Counted from the first letter of the stretch, positions 16,937-26,078 are shown. The stretch: DNA of 64,000 nt from Anaerolineales bacterium (GCA_020634895.1 JACKAV010000008.1:124001-188000); one strand, 5' to 3'. Program-made: numbers and translations. The notes: generated by a model from the sequence alone, not told the origin.

Positions 16937-17509
16937 TCACATGGACGGTTTATATTTCAAGTAATCTTCGGGGGTGTCCAGATCCTGCAATATTGTCGGC
17001 GTGTTCAGGTTGACGTATTCGATCTCGCGGGCGTGGACGTTCAAAAAATCACGCATCGAATTTTCCGGCGGCGTCGAAAGTATTTCGTCCCAAAGCGTTC
17101 GTGCTACCAGCCAAGGATGCCCGCGCCGCATTTGATAGCTTGGGACAACCAGATTGGATTTGCTTTTTGCGAACGCCTCGCAGACGCTTCGCACGCTTCC
17201 TTCTTCGATTTGGGGCTGGTCGCCAAGACAAACCAGCGCCGCCTCCGCTGACGGTTTTTGCGCGCGCAATCCAATTTGCAGGGACGTGAGCATTTCGCCC
17301 TCGTCGTTGGTTTGAATGGGAATTTGGTAATGAGCAAGTTCCAGCGCGATCTTGGAATTTGTGACAAGGACAATATCCTCGATCTTTGCCATACGCAGGG
17401 TCTCTATTACCTTTTCCAGTACGGTCATTTCACCCCACGGCATCAACATTTTTTGCTGTCCCATGCGGGTGGACTTTCCCGCGGCGAGGATAATCGCAGA
17501 GATGTTCAT
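16937..17509 (-). CDS. MocA-like molybdopterin nucleotidyltransferase
   Basis: This 190-aa protein has the nucleotidyltransferase fold of MobA/MocA: the LAAGKSTRMG.QK signature at the N-terminus, GDQP for metal/nucleotide binding, and RRGHP in the middle. MocA adds CMP to molybdopterin for xanthine-dehydrogenase-family enzymes. The gene overlaps the upstream YqeC-MocA fusion by four bases (17506-17509), so two MocA-type domains are made from one transcript. They may serve different cofactor forms (CMP versus another nucleotide), but the sequence does not decide this. Confidence 0.88.
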   Translation of the reverse strand: MNISAIILAAGKSTRMGQQKMLMPWGEMTVLEKVIETLRMAKIEDIVLVTNSKIALELAHYQIPIQTNDEGEMLTSLQIGLRAQKPSAEAALVCLGDQPQIEEGSVRSVCEAFAKSKSNLVVPSYQMRRGHPWLVARTLWDEILSTPPENSMRDFLNVHAREIEYVNLNTPTILQDLDTPEDYLKYKPSM

Positions 17510-18855
17510 ATGCCTTTGTCCAGTTTCTTCAGCCGTTCGTAATCTTCCGGCTTATCCACGTCAAAGAGCAGAATGTCGTCGTGCCAGGGCAGGTAGCTGA
17601 CCCGATGCCTGTCGAAAATGCCGCGCCCGCCGACGTCACCTGTTAATTGCATCAGGTCTGCAAAAGTGACTCGGTCAAATAGTACGGGGTTTGCACGCCG
17701 CTCCTCCAGCACCAGCGGAGCGAGGATCGCCTGTCGTTCACTTGCGTGCGCCTCAACTAATGCGCGGATGATTGCAACGGGAATCTGCGGTTGGTCTGCA
17801 AGCAAAAATACGCAGCCGCCTGTGTTCGGCAGCAAGGCGGCGATCCCTTTTTTGATGGAGGTGCTTTGCCCTTGTTTGTAATCGGCGTTGTGGACAATGT
17901 GAATGGGCAGCCCTTGTAGATGAGATTCGATCTCAGTGTGTTGAAAGCCTGTGACCACGACCACAGGCTCCAGTCCTGAGCGAAGCGCGGTTTCCGTCAC
18001 ATGGCGAATAAAGGGTTTGCCGTTCCAATCCAATAGTTGTTTGGGGCTTCCAAATCTGTTCGACGATCCCGCCGCAAGGATAATACCGGCTGTGCGTTCC
18101 ATGAGTTGAATGTTCTGCTGACCCAATGAACCGACAACTACTGCGTCATATGTGTTGAGAAGTTCGCCTGCCATTCCTCCACCAATTGATAAAATCGAAG
18201 GTGTATCCGCTTGATTGAGCAGGGCAATCCGTTTTGCAGTTTGAGGAATATTTTTTAAAGCCCCCTGTGGGTGGGTGAGATATTTGAGATGGGCTTGTGG
18301 TGTGATGGGTGCATTCAGCGGGAGTTCAGTGATCTGCGAAAAAATTTCCGCACGATGGACATTATCTTCACACAGCGGTTTTCCCAGCCCGCTCAGCCCG
18401 GAAACGTGAATGACAATATCCGAAAACTCGGGAATGGGCGGTTCATGAGCTGCTGGGGCTTTTAAAGGCTTTTGCCGCGAGCCATCTGCCTCTATCAGCA
18501 GAGGAATGTTGTCGGTTTGCGATATTTCGCGTAGCCAATATATTATATCCTTTGTTACTGGCGCGGTTCGTTCATCTTTTATATCCCCCGTAACGAGAAC
18601 GATGCCGGTTGTAGGAAGCGTTATTTCGTTCGGTTTTTTGATGATGAGATGATGATCTGCAAGTGGAATCTGCCAGACGCCGAGATGGGTTGTGGCTGTT
18701 ACAATGACAAGCGCATTCTTTGAAATTTTATTTTGCTGTTCCAAAAGTTGGCGCGCCAATTGGAATAGGGCAGTGGTTTTGCCGCCAGAACCAACAAAAC
18801 TGATGGCGTAAGGGGTTGGTATTTGGTCGAGACGTAAGGCGTGTAATAAATCCAT
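17506..18855 (-). CDS. YqeC-MocA fusion, molybdenum hydroxylase maturation
   Basis: The 449-aa protein joins two domains. Residues 1-250 match YqeC, an accessory protein of (selenium-dependent) molybdenum hydroxylases: P-loop VGSGGKTT at 21-28, TATTHLG, IEADGSR and HEP. Residues 256-449 are a MocA-like nucleotidyltransferase with IILAAGSSNRFGSPKQ and LADQPQIP. A second, separate MocA follows with a 4-base overlap. No molybdenum hydroxylase lies within the window; the target enzyme is presumably encoded elsewhere. The fusion suggests that the P-loop step and cytidylylation are coupled on one chain. Confidence 0.88.
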   Translation of the reverse strand: MDLLHALRLDQIPTPYAISFVGSGGKTTALFQLARQLLEQQNKISKNALVIVTATTHLGVWQIPLADHHLIIKKPNEITLPTTGIVLVTGDIKDERTAPVTKDIIYWLREISQTDNIPLLIEADGSRQKPLKAPAAHEPPIPEFSDIVIHVSGLSGLGKPLCEDNVHRAEIFSQITELPLNAPITPQAHLKYLTHPQGALKNIPQTAKRIALLNQADTPSILSIGGGMAGELLNTYDAVVVGSLGQQNIQLMERTAGIILAAGSSNRFGSPKQLLDWNGKPFIRHVTETALRSGLEPVVVVTGFQHTEIESHLQGLPIHIVHNADYKQGQSTSIKKGIAALLPNTGGCVFLLADQPQIPVAIIRALVEAHASERQAILAPLVLEERRANPVLFDRVTFADLMQLTGDVGGRGIFDRHRVSYLPWHDDILLFDVDKPEDYERLKKLDKGI

Positions 18856-18978
18856 ATTTTGTTAAGTTCATTGTAATTGTATGATAAAAAGCTTAAATCA
18901 GGATTGCGGGAAGGCAGTACAGTTTGTATAGTCGTATAATTGAAATGTATTATTCGTTTTCATTACAAGGGCGAACTT

Positions 18979-19881
18979 ATGGATAAACCCACTGCATTAA
19001 TCGTTGAAGATGACCGTGATATTGTTGCCTTGTTTCGGCATGTCCTGGATGTTGCCGGCTACCAGACCGAGATCGTTCTGGACGGCAAAGACGCCATGGA
19101 CCGCCTTGGTGTGATGCGCCCAAACATCGTCTTATTGGATTTGCAGCTTCCGCGAATGTCTGGCGTGGAGATCTTGAAGAGAATGCGCGATGACGAGCGG
19201 CTCAAACGCGTTCCGGTGGTTGTTATCACAGCATATGCCCCTTATGCAGATAGTCTGCCTGTGGAGCCTGACCTTCTGTTATTGAAGCCGGTGGATATCA
19301 ATCAGCTCAGTAGTTTGGTTCAGCGGTTGCAAGCTACACAAGGATCGCTCGATGAACCCCCGCATGATATTGTCACCGGTTTGTATACGCAGTCGTTTTT
19401 TAGCGTGCGGATGACCTTCTCGCTCGAACGCATCAAGCAAAGCGCATTTCGCCGTTTCGGCGTGTTGTTTGCGGATGTGTCCAAACTGGATGACCTGAAA
19501 GCTCATCTGGATGAGGATGAAATGCGGAGTTTTCTGCGCAAACTTGCCGACCAGTTCCGCGTCACGCTTCGCCCTACGGACACCATGGCTTGGTCGCCCG
19601 AACGGAGCATTTTCCTCACTTTGATCGAAGACATCCCCACGCCGGAAGCCCCACTAAAAATTGCCGGGCGTCTGCGCGACAGCATGAAGCGTTTCCTTGA
19701 GCATAACGACCATGGTATCGGATTGAAAGCCAATGTCGGTGTCCTTTTGTGCGACTCGGAGTACGCGAATATTCAAGGCATTCTCTCTGACCTCGAGTTG
19801 GCGCGGAAACAATTACGGTCCGGGCTTTATACCAACCCTTCCATCTTCGATCGGGAAATGTTGGACGAACATCGTAAATAA
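18979..19881 (+). CDS. Response regulator with degenerate GGDEF domain
   Basis: The frame is open from 18940, but the ATG at 18979 starts the receiver domain cleanly (MDKPTALIVEDD) and is preceded by AAGGGCG. Residues 1-120 form a receiver with acidic pocket E10/D11/D12, phospho-acceptor Asp54 and Lys103. From residue 130, DIVTGLYTQSFF is the typical start of a GGDEF domain. The active-site loop reads SPERS (206-210) where GGDEF should stand, so it cannot make cyclic di-GMP. It may instead bind a nucleotide or partner. It is convergent with the signalling operon at 20091-51852 but not part of it. Confidence 0.87.
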   Translation: MDKPTALIVEDDRDIVALFRHVLDVAGYQTEIVLDGKDAMDRLGVMRPNIVLLDLQLPRMSGVEILKRMRDDERLKRVPVVVITAYAPYADSLPVEPDLLLLKPVDINQLSSLVQRLQATQGSLDEPPHDIVTGLYTQSFFSVRMTFSLERIKQSAFRRFGVLFADVSKLDDLKAHLDEDEMRSFLRKLADQFRVTLRPTDTMAWSPERSIFLTLIEDIPTPEAPLKIAGRLRDSMKRFLEHNDHGIGLKANVGVLLCDSEYANIQGILSDLELARKQLRSGLYTNPSIFDREMLDEHRK

Positions 19882-19906
19882 CGCAGGTAATGTATAACTA
19901 TTTTTA

Positions 19907-19995
19907 ACCACAGATAAACACTGATAAACAGGATGGGAAATTATTCCTGAGGAAATTCACCTCCCAATCTGTATGAATCTGCGTTCATCTGTGGT
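19907..19995. repeat. Imperfect palindromic intergenic repeat
   Basis: ACCACAGAT at 19907-19915 is mirrored by ATCTGTGGT at 19987-19995. Between them lie degenerate reiterations (ACACTGATAAACAGG on the left, AATCTG and GAATCTGCGTTCATC on the right). The structure resembles the short palindromic repeats scattered between genes in many bacterial chromosomes. Only one copy is visible here. Confidence 0.6.
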
Positions 19996-20041
19996 GAATT
20001 TTGAAAATATTCCTTATCCTTAAATAAGCGGAAATACATAC

Positions 20042-20079
20042 ACATAAAAATACTCGCCAATTGGCGAGTATTTTTATGT
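20042..20079. terminator. Bidirectional terminator at the end of the signalling operon
   Basis: Perfect palindrome built on AAAAATACTCGCC-AATT-GGCGAGTATTTTT. It ends both the 18979 response-regulator gene and the long minus-strand operon. Confidence 0.92.
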
Positions 20080-20090
20080 GTACTCAGAAT

Positions 20091-21038
20091 CTACTCATAT
20101 GGACCAAAAGTATCTTTTGGCAGACTCGGCGGACGAATCCATGAGAGCCACCCGGTCTTTCCGCCCGGCGTTGGGAGGGCTGGCTTTTCATACATCACCA
20201 GAACTAGGCTTATGCCAAGTCCGATGGCTCCAAGCCATTGCGTGAGGGATAGCTGCTCGCCAAGCAGCAAGCTGCTGAAGATGATGGCGATCAGCAATTC
20301 GGCAAGTCCGAGCAGGGCGGTTTGCATCCCACCGATCTTTTTGACGCCAAGGAACAGCGCCACCCGCGAGAAAACTGTCACAAACGTCAACCCGATGACG
20401 GGCATCCAGGGAATATTCTCTGCGGGCCAGGAGCGGTCAAAGATGAAATACGCAGGAATAACCACCATGCTCATGGCTAACAGGGTGTAAAGTGCAACGG
20501 TCGGCGCGGGGACTTCATACAACACACGCTGGTTGATCGGCAGGTGCATGGCGTAGAGAATGGCTGCAACAAGCATCATGACGATGCCTACAGGATCGAT
20601 CGGACGGTTTGGAACGTTCGTTAGAAGCAGAACGGCTATGCTGGCGAGTGTGATGCGGAAGATTGTCAGGCGGCTGGGAGGTTGATGGTCAAGGACCAGC
20701 CATAAGGCGACAAAGAACGGATAGAGCGAATAAAGAAGCTGCCCAACACTGGCGTTGAGCCGTTCCAGGGCGAGGTAATAAAAGACGGAACCAAGTCCAT
20801 TAATTGTGCCGGCAAGGATGCACCCAACCAGCCCCACTGGAAAGATATATAAAAACTGACGATAAAACACCGTTACCACAAGCAGCATAATTCCTGCTGC
20901 AAATCCGGTGCGCAGGGCAACTACAGCAAGAGGCGTAAACCCCTGCGTGATGGCGAGTTTTCCGAATACGGGAGCCAAGCCTAGAAAAAATGCGGAACTA
21001 AATGCAGCGAGGATCCCTGCTGTGTTTTTCTTTGCCAA
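20091..21038 (-). CDS. EamA-family (DMT) transporter
   Basis: The 315-aa protein has ten hydrophobic segments in two related halves of five, the pattern of EamA/RhaT-type exporters of metabolites and amino acids (YdcZ/RhtA-like). The second half contains the conserved GL.EL...I.S...LGE.L block. It starts 25 bases after the threonine synthase-receiver fusion and is the last gene of the long signalling operon. The neighbour suggests export or uptake of an amino acid such as threonine, but the family is broad and the substrate is a guess. Confidence 0.88.
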   Translation of the reverse strand: MAKKNTAGILAAFSSAFFLGLAPVFGKLAITQGFTPLAVVALRTGFAAGIMLLVVTVFYRQFLYIFPVGLVGCILAGTINGLGSVFYYLALERLNASVGQLLYSLYPFFVALWLVLDHQPPSRLTIFRITLASIAVLLLTNVPNRPIDPVGIVMMLVAAILYAMHLPINQRVLYEVPAPTVALYTLLAMSMVVIPAYFIFDRSWPAENIPWMPVIGLTFVTVFSRVALFLGVKKIGGMQTALLGLAELLIAIIFSSLLLGEQLSLTQWLGAIGLGISLVLVMYEKPALPTPGGKTGWLSWIRPPSLPKDTFGPYE

Positions 21039-21063
21039 TCGCGCCAGCCTTTTTATTCGTGTA

Positions 21064-22719
21064 TTACTTCAATAGTGACCTGACCTCGTCCAGAAATTCG
21101 TCGTTGAGAAAATCGCCCTTTTGCATCAATGCCTGGATATGCCCGCTGAGGCGGTTCTTTTCATCAGGTGTGAGTTCTTTTGCTGTGGCAACAATAACCG
21201 GAATGGTCGCGGTTTCCGGATTGGCTCGCAATGCCTCGATGACCGAAAAACCATCCATCTCGGGCATCATCAGGTCGAGGATCACCAAGTCTGGAAGTTC
21301 GCGTTGGACAACATCCAACCCTTCCCGCCCGTTCGCCGCCTCAAGGATGGTGAAATTTCCCTGTGATTGCAGGATGCGGCGGATCAAACGCCGCGCCTCC
21401 AATGTATCTTCCACGATGGCGATCTTGGGGAAGCGTTCGGGCGCCACCTGCGTAAGCGCCGAAAGCAGACCTTCCTCTTGCGGAGCCTGCGAAAGAGACG
21501 GGAACTTGACATCACGCGACCAGTTCTCGCCCAAAATTCCCTGCTCTGCCGGCATGGTATGCCCCGTACAGTTGACAACGACAGTATCGCTGGGTTTGAT
21601 CACGCCCGCGCGAATTAGTTTGAACAACCCGGCAAAAGCCGTTCCGGCAGCGGGTTCAGCCGAAATGCCTTCCATCTTTGCGAGCACATGCATCGCGCGG
21701 AACGCATCTTCGTCGGTCACACTTTCGAACGCGCCGTGTGTGCTGTCAACATGATTGCGCAGAAATTCATAAGCGCGTCCCGGGTCGCCGGTTGCCAGGG
21801 TCTCGATACGTGTTTTGGGGTTATTGACCGGCTCGGCTTTTTCGAGCCCTTTTTTCCAACTATGCACCATCGGCGCACAGCCGTCTGCCTGAATGGGCGC
21901 GAATGCGGGAATGCGGTCCACCCAGCCCATTTGCTGCATTTCACGAAAACCTTTGTGGACTCCGATCGGTCCCATTCCGCCGCTGATTGCCTGCACATAC
22001 CAATCCGGTGTTCGAAGCGGTGTATTTTCTCCGGGACCAAGTTCCGCAGTGAGTTGTTCGGCGATCTCGAATGCGATTGTCTTCATCGCTTCGATGGATG
22101 TGATCGTCCGCGCGCCCATATCGAGATACAACTTGCGCTGGCGTGCAAACTCCGCGGCGACTTGTTTGCACTGGTCATAGGAGCCTGTGATCTTGATGAC
22201 TTGACTGCCATACAAGGCGATCTCACGCATCTTGACCGACGGAACAAGGCTGGTGACAAAAGCCCAAAGCTTCATCCCAGCCCGGGAGGCATACGCCGAA
22301 TAGGAAATGGCAACATTGCCCGTTGAAGCCGCCACCATTTCGGTGATGCCTGCTTCTTTCAGCGCAGCAATGGTGACGGATGCCTGACGGTCCTTGAAAG
22401 AGGATGTGGGACCCTGACGCTCATCCTTGATATAAATATTCGGGCAGCCCAGCATCATGCCGAGATTGACCGCGCGGATTAAAGGCGTGAATCCCTCTCC
22501 CAAAGACAGGCTGGTGTTCGGGTTGCGAACCGGGAGCAATTCCCTGTAACGCCACAGATCCTGCTGGCGGGTCTTGATTTTTTCGGGCAGCGTTTTTCCC
22601 AATAATTCATAGTCGTATTCAGCTTCACGCCACTGACTGCCGCATTTAGGGCAGTTGGTGGATGTGGGGAAGTAGGGCGCATTATGTCCGCAATCCAGAC
22701 ATTTGATGATGAATGACAC
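21064..22719 (-). CDS. thrC: Threonine synthase-like PLP enzyme fused to a receiver domain
   Basis: Residues 1-415 are a fold-type II PLP enzyme of the threonine synthase family, which converts O-phosphohomoserine to threonine. An N-terminal zinc ribbon (Cys7, Cys10, Cys23, Cys26) precedes the PLP lysine Lys109 in SSFKDRQ. After a short linker, residues 431-551 form a receiver domain with acidic E437/D438, phospho-acceptor Asp482 in LDLMMPEMDG and the TAKEL switch region. The receiver closely resembles the last receiver of the hybrid kinase encoded 23 bases upstream (both have TPD.KNRL then KG.F in place of the usual KP). A biosynthetic enzyme under direct phosphorelay control is unusual. Confidence 0.93.
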   Translation of the reverse strand: MSFIIKCLDCGHNAPYFPTSTNCPKCGSQWREAEYDYELLGKTLPEKIKTRQQDLWRYRELLPVRNPNTSLSLGEGFTPLIRAVNLGMMLGCPNIYIKDERQGPTSSFKDRQASVTIAALKEAGITEMVAASTGNVAISYSAYASRAGMKLWAFVTSLVPSVKMREIALYGSQVIKITGSYDQCKQVAAEFARQRKLYLDMGARTITSIEAMKTIAFEIAEQLTAELGPGENTPLRTPDWYVQAISGGMGPIGVHKGFREMQQMGWVDRIPAFAPIQADGCAPMVHSWKKGLEKAEPVNNPKTRIETLATGDPGRAYEFLRNHVDSTHGAFESVTDEDAFRAMHVLAKMEGISAEPAAGTAFAGLFKLIRAGVIKPSDTVVVNCTGHTMPAEQGILGENWSRDVKFPSLSQAPQEEGLLSALTQVAPERFPKIAIVEDTLEARRLIRRILQSQGNFTILEAANGREGLDVVQRELPDLVILDLMMPEMDGFSVIEALRANPETATIPVIVATAKELTPDEKNRLSGHIQALMQKGDFLNDEFLDEVRSLLK

Positions 22720-22742
22720 TTCGGTCTCCTGAGTAGGCAGTA

Positions 22743-25700
22743 TTAGCTCTTTGCCTGTAATCTATCAAGTGAACGCTGAATGGAAGTCAGCAATTCTTTT
22801 TCGTTGAAGGAGCCCTTGGTGAGAAGGCGCTGTCCGAATTCCTTTAATCGGTTCTTTTGATCCGGGGTCACATCCATGCCGCTGATGACAATGGTTGGGA
22901 TGTCCCGTAACTTTCGGTCAGACTGCATTTTCTCAAGGATTTCGAAACCGTCCATTTCGGGCATGAACAGGTCGAGGATGACAGCGTGAGGCGGGGTGTC
23001 TGAAGAGATAAGTGCCCAGCCGTTGCGTCCGCCTTCCGCCAGGATCGGTTTATATCGCCCGTCGTCTGTCAGCATTTTTCCTAAAAGGCGCAGGTCATTC
23101 GGGCTGTCATCGATCACCAATACCTCGCGGATGGAACCGTCTGCGTTCAACCTGTCAAGTGAATTGACAATGTCTTCCTCCAGAATGGGTTTGACCAGAT
23201 AGTCTGACGCTCCAAGGTTGAAACCTTTTTCGATATCTTCAACGATGCTGCATATGATAACCGGAATATTGCGTGTTTCAGAGTCCGATTTTAGAGCGTC
23301 CAAAACCGTCCAGCCATCTGTGCCCGGCATCATGATATCGAGCGTAATGGCGAATGGTTTGACCTGCTTGGCTGTTTCCACTGCTTTTGTCGGGGTTGTT
23401 AGCGGTGTGACTTTATATCCCTGCGGCTGGAGGTAGCGTTCATATAGACCGATAACTTGTGGGTCATCGTCGATGGCAAGAATGACCTTGGTGCCGTCAG
23501 CTTCGCTTTCCAGTTCCTTATGGAAGATGGGGAGGGTAAAGTGGAAGGTGCTTCCTTGACCTTCGCTACTTTCTACCCAAATTTCACCGCCATGCATATT
23601 AATAAGCTGTTTGCAGATCGAAAGTCCGAGACCTGTGCCGCCGCTTTTTCGGGTGGGAGATGCGTCCACTTGGGAGAACGCTTGGAACAGTTTTTCCTGA
23701 TCCTTTTCTGAAATGCCGGGTCCTGTATCCGTAACGCTGATCCTGATCTGGCGCTTTCCATCCTCCATTTTTACTGGACGCACATTTACAGTAATCGATC
23801 CTTCCTCTGTAAATTTTGCTGCATTGGAAAGGAGGTTGATCATCACCTGTCGGATGCGGATCGCATCTGCGCGGACGGTTGGTGTGTTGGGTTCGATGAA
23901 CTGCTCCATCTCGATCGGCTTGTCCTTGATCAGTCCGCTCATGGTCGAAAGGACGCTATGTGTGAGGTCAGAAATATTAACCTCGTCGAATGCCAGTTCC
24001 ATCTTGCCGGCTTCGATCTTGGCTGAGTCGAGAATGTCGTTGATAAGGCCCAGAAGATGCTGCCCTGAATTATAGATGGCGGTCAGGTCCTGCTGCATCA
24101 ATTCGGTGACAGGACCGTCGATCCCTTTGAGAATGACGCGTGAAAAACCGATGATCGAGTTGAGCGGTGTTCGCAGCTCATGGCTCATGTTCGCAAGGAA
24201 TTGGCTTTTCAGCCGGTCTGCCTCGCGCATGTCCATGACCGCTTGTTGTGAAAGTTGGAATGAACGCGCGTTGTCGATCGCTACCGCAACCTGGTCTGCC
24301 AATGTTTGCAAAACAGAGACTTCGTCTTCATTGAATGCGTTTTCAGCCTTTGCCTGAATGTCGATCACGCCGATCACGCGGGAGCCGACACGCAGCGGGA
24401 TGGCTGCTTCCGCTTTTGTTTCAGGGAGCAGGGGATTGACCGTATGCAATGGGCTGTTGGCGGTATTGTTCACCACCAATACGTTTCCGCTGGAAGCAAC
24501 CGAGCCGACAATTGATTTTTCGTTGAGCTGCAGGGAATGTTCCTGCTTTTTCATCGCCGCACCGGCTTCCCCTGTGGCTTCCTTGAGCACTGCATTGAAG
24601 CCGGTCTCTTCCACGATAAAAATGGCTGCGTGGTAGAACTTGAATCTGTCGGTGATCAGGTTCACCGTTCGGGCGAAAATCGTATTCAGATCGAGAATGG
24701 ATGTGACCAGCTTGCCGATCTCTGCGGACACAGCCAGATATTCATTCCGGCGCCGAATGCCCTCTTCCGCTATTTTTCGCTCGGTGATGTCTCTTGCAAC
24801 CCAGAAGACGCGGTTTTCATCCAGTTTGTTAAGCGTTGCCAGGAACCAAAATAATTGATCTCCAACTGCGAGTTCATATTCGAACTGCACCTTTTCTGAA
24901 CGGACAAGCGCTTCCTGAACCTTTTGCAGGAAGTTATCTGCAACATCCTGCGGCAATAAATCGTGGAAGGTCTTGCCTATCATGTCCTCAGGCGGACGGA
25001 CCAACAAGGACGGGTTTGTCGGCGCGATTTGATCGTAACGACCTTCCCTGGTGATGACAAGCACCACATCTTCCATCGCGCTGAAGAGGGTGCGGAGGTT
25101 CTTTTCAGAGTCGTCGATGCGTTCGAACAAACTGCTTTTTTGGATCGCGGTGGCAGTCTGAAGAACGATTGTTTCCAAAAGACGGAGTTCGTCGCGCGTT
25201 ACAACACGGTCTGTTTCGAAGAAGTCGACGGTGATGGTGCCGATGGCTTCAACGTCTGCGACCAGCGGCATAACCAGAAGGTTTTTCGTTCCGCGCTTTG
25301 CAAGCATCTCTGCGATGGGTGCTGTCAACGGGTTGTTTTGAACATCGCGTACGAATACAGGCTTCTTTGTGCGGAGCACCTGTTCTGTGACCGGAATTCC
25401 CACGGTTGGAATAAGCGTACCGATATCCTGTGAAGGCTCGAGCATCGAAGAAGCATCTGCCATGATGACAAGATTCGTCCTGTCATTATTCATCAATGAA
25501 ATGGCAACGCGCCCCGCCTCCAAAAGTCCTGCCATATTATCTGCAATGGTTTGCAGCGTAGACCTCAGGTCAAGCGAACCGGAAACCGAAGACACCACCT
25601 GGTTGACGATGGTGAGTTCCTGCGCGCGGCGCTGGGTTTCCTGAAACAGGCGCGCATTTTCAAGCGCCAGCGAAAGTTGGTCTGTGACCTGGCGGATAAG

Positions 25701-26078
25701 AAGTTGTTCGTCGGTGGAAAAGGAGCGTTCCTGATTCTCGTCCACCAATCGCAGAAGCGCCCAATCATCCTCGCCCAATTGAATGGTGGTCGAGTAGGCA
25801 GATTCGTTCCCGTTATTCGGTGAGTCGGATAAATATTCTTTTGGCAGGACGAGCGTGCCTGTCTGACGCCGGACTGTATTTATCGGCGTGGATGCGGCTT
25901 GGGGTGGAGGAGCAGGCTGACGGTCCTGTTTTGAGGCGCGGTCGGGGTTGGCAGGAGGAGGCGTCGGCGCCTCTTTCCTGACCTTGGGCTTGGTCCCTTT
26001 TCCCCGGGTCGTTTCCTCGGGTTGGACGTCCTTGAAAAGCTCGTCAAGCCGCTTGTTGATTTTCTGTTTCTTTGGCAT
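22743..26078 (-). CDS. Soluble hybrid histidine kinase, GAF/PAS sensor with two receivers
   Basis: This is the only protein kinase of the operon (1111 aa, no membrane segment). In order it has: a Lys/Pro-rich N-terminal tail (1-75), the C-terminal half of a GAF domain (100-146), a full GAF (155-320), PAS (322-435), GAF (450-605), HisKA with His633 in SHELRTP, and an ATPase domain with N box (NLLSNAAKF), G1 (DTGPGIS) and G2 (GGTGLGLS). Two receivers follow, with Asp914 and Asp1036. Its start overlaps parA by 35 bases. The residue 100-196 stretch aligns with the C-terminal ends of the eleven membrane receptors. Confidence 0.95.
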   Translation of the reverse strand: MPKKQKINKRLDELFKDVQPEETTRGKGTKPKVRKEAPTPPPANPDRASKQDRQPAPPPQAASTPINTVRRQTGTLVLPKEYLSDSPNNGNESAYSTTIQLGEDDWALLRLVDENQERSFSTDEQLLIRQVTDQLSLALENARLFQETQRRAQELTIVNQVVSSVSGSLDLRSTLQTIADNMAGLLEAGRVAISLMNNDRTNLVIMADASSMLEPSQDIGTLIPTVGIPVTEQVLRTKKPVFVRDVQNNPLTAPIAEMLAKRGTKNLLVMPLVADVEAIGTITVDFFETDRVVTRDELRLLETIVLQTATAIQKSSLFERIDDSEKNLRTLFSAMEDVVLVITREGRYDQIAPTNPSLLVRPPEDMIGKTFHDLLPQDVADNFLQKVQEALVRSEKVQFEYELAVGDQLFWFLATLNKLDENRVFWVARDITERKIAEEGIRRRNEYLAVSAEIGKLVTSILDLNTIFARTVNLITDRFKFYHAAIFIVEETGFNAVLKEATGEAGAAMKKQEHSLQLNEKSIVGSVASSGNVLVVNNTANSPLHTVNPLLPETKAEAAIPLRVGSRVIGVIDIQAKAENAFNEDEVSVLQTLADQVAVAIDNARSFQLSQQAVMDMREADRLKSQFLANMSHELRTPLNSIIGFSRVILKGIDGPVTELMQQDLTAIYNSGQHLLGLINDILDSAKIEAGKMELAFDEVNISDLTHSVLSTMSGLIKDKPIEMEQFIEPNTPTVRADAIRIRQVMINLLSNAAKFTEEGSITVNVRPVKMEDGKRQIRISVTDTGPGISEKDQEKLFQAFSQVDASPTRKSGGTGLGLSICKQLINMHGGEIWVESSEGQGSTFHFTLPIFHKELESEADGTKVILAIDDDPQVIGLYERYLQPQGYKVTPLTTPTKAVETAKQVKPFAITLDIMMPGTDGWTVLDALKSDSETRNIPVIICSIVEDIEKGFNLGASDYLVKPILEEDIVNSLDRLNADGSIREVLVIDDSPNDLRLLGKMLTDDGRYKPILAEGGRNGWALISSDTPPHAVILDLFMPEMDGFEILEKMQSDRKLRDIPTIVISGMDVTPDQKNRLKEFGQRLLTKGSFNEKELLTSIQRSLDRLQAKS

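Noticed and set aside
21688..22326. 212-codon plus-strand frame inside the threonine synthase gene
   Set aside because: It lies opposite a clearly coding gene, has no recognisable domain and no ribosome site; typical shadow of a GC-biased gene.
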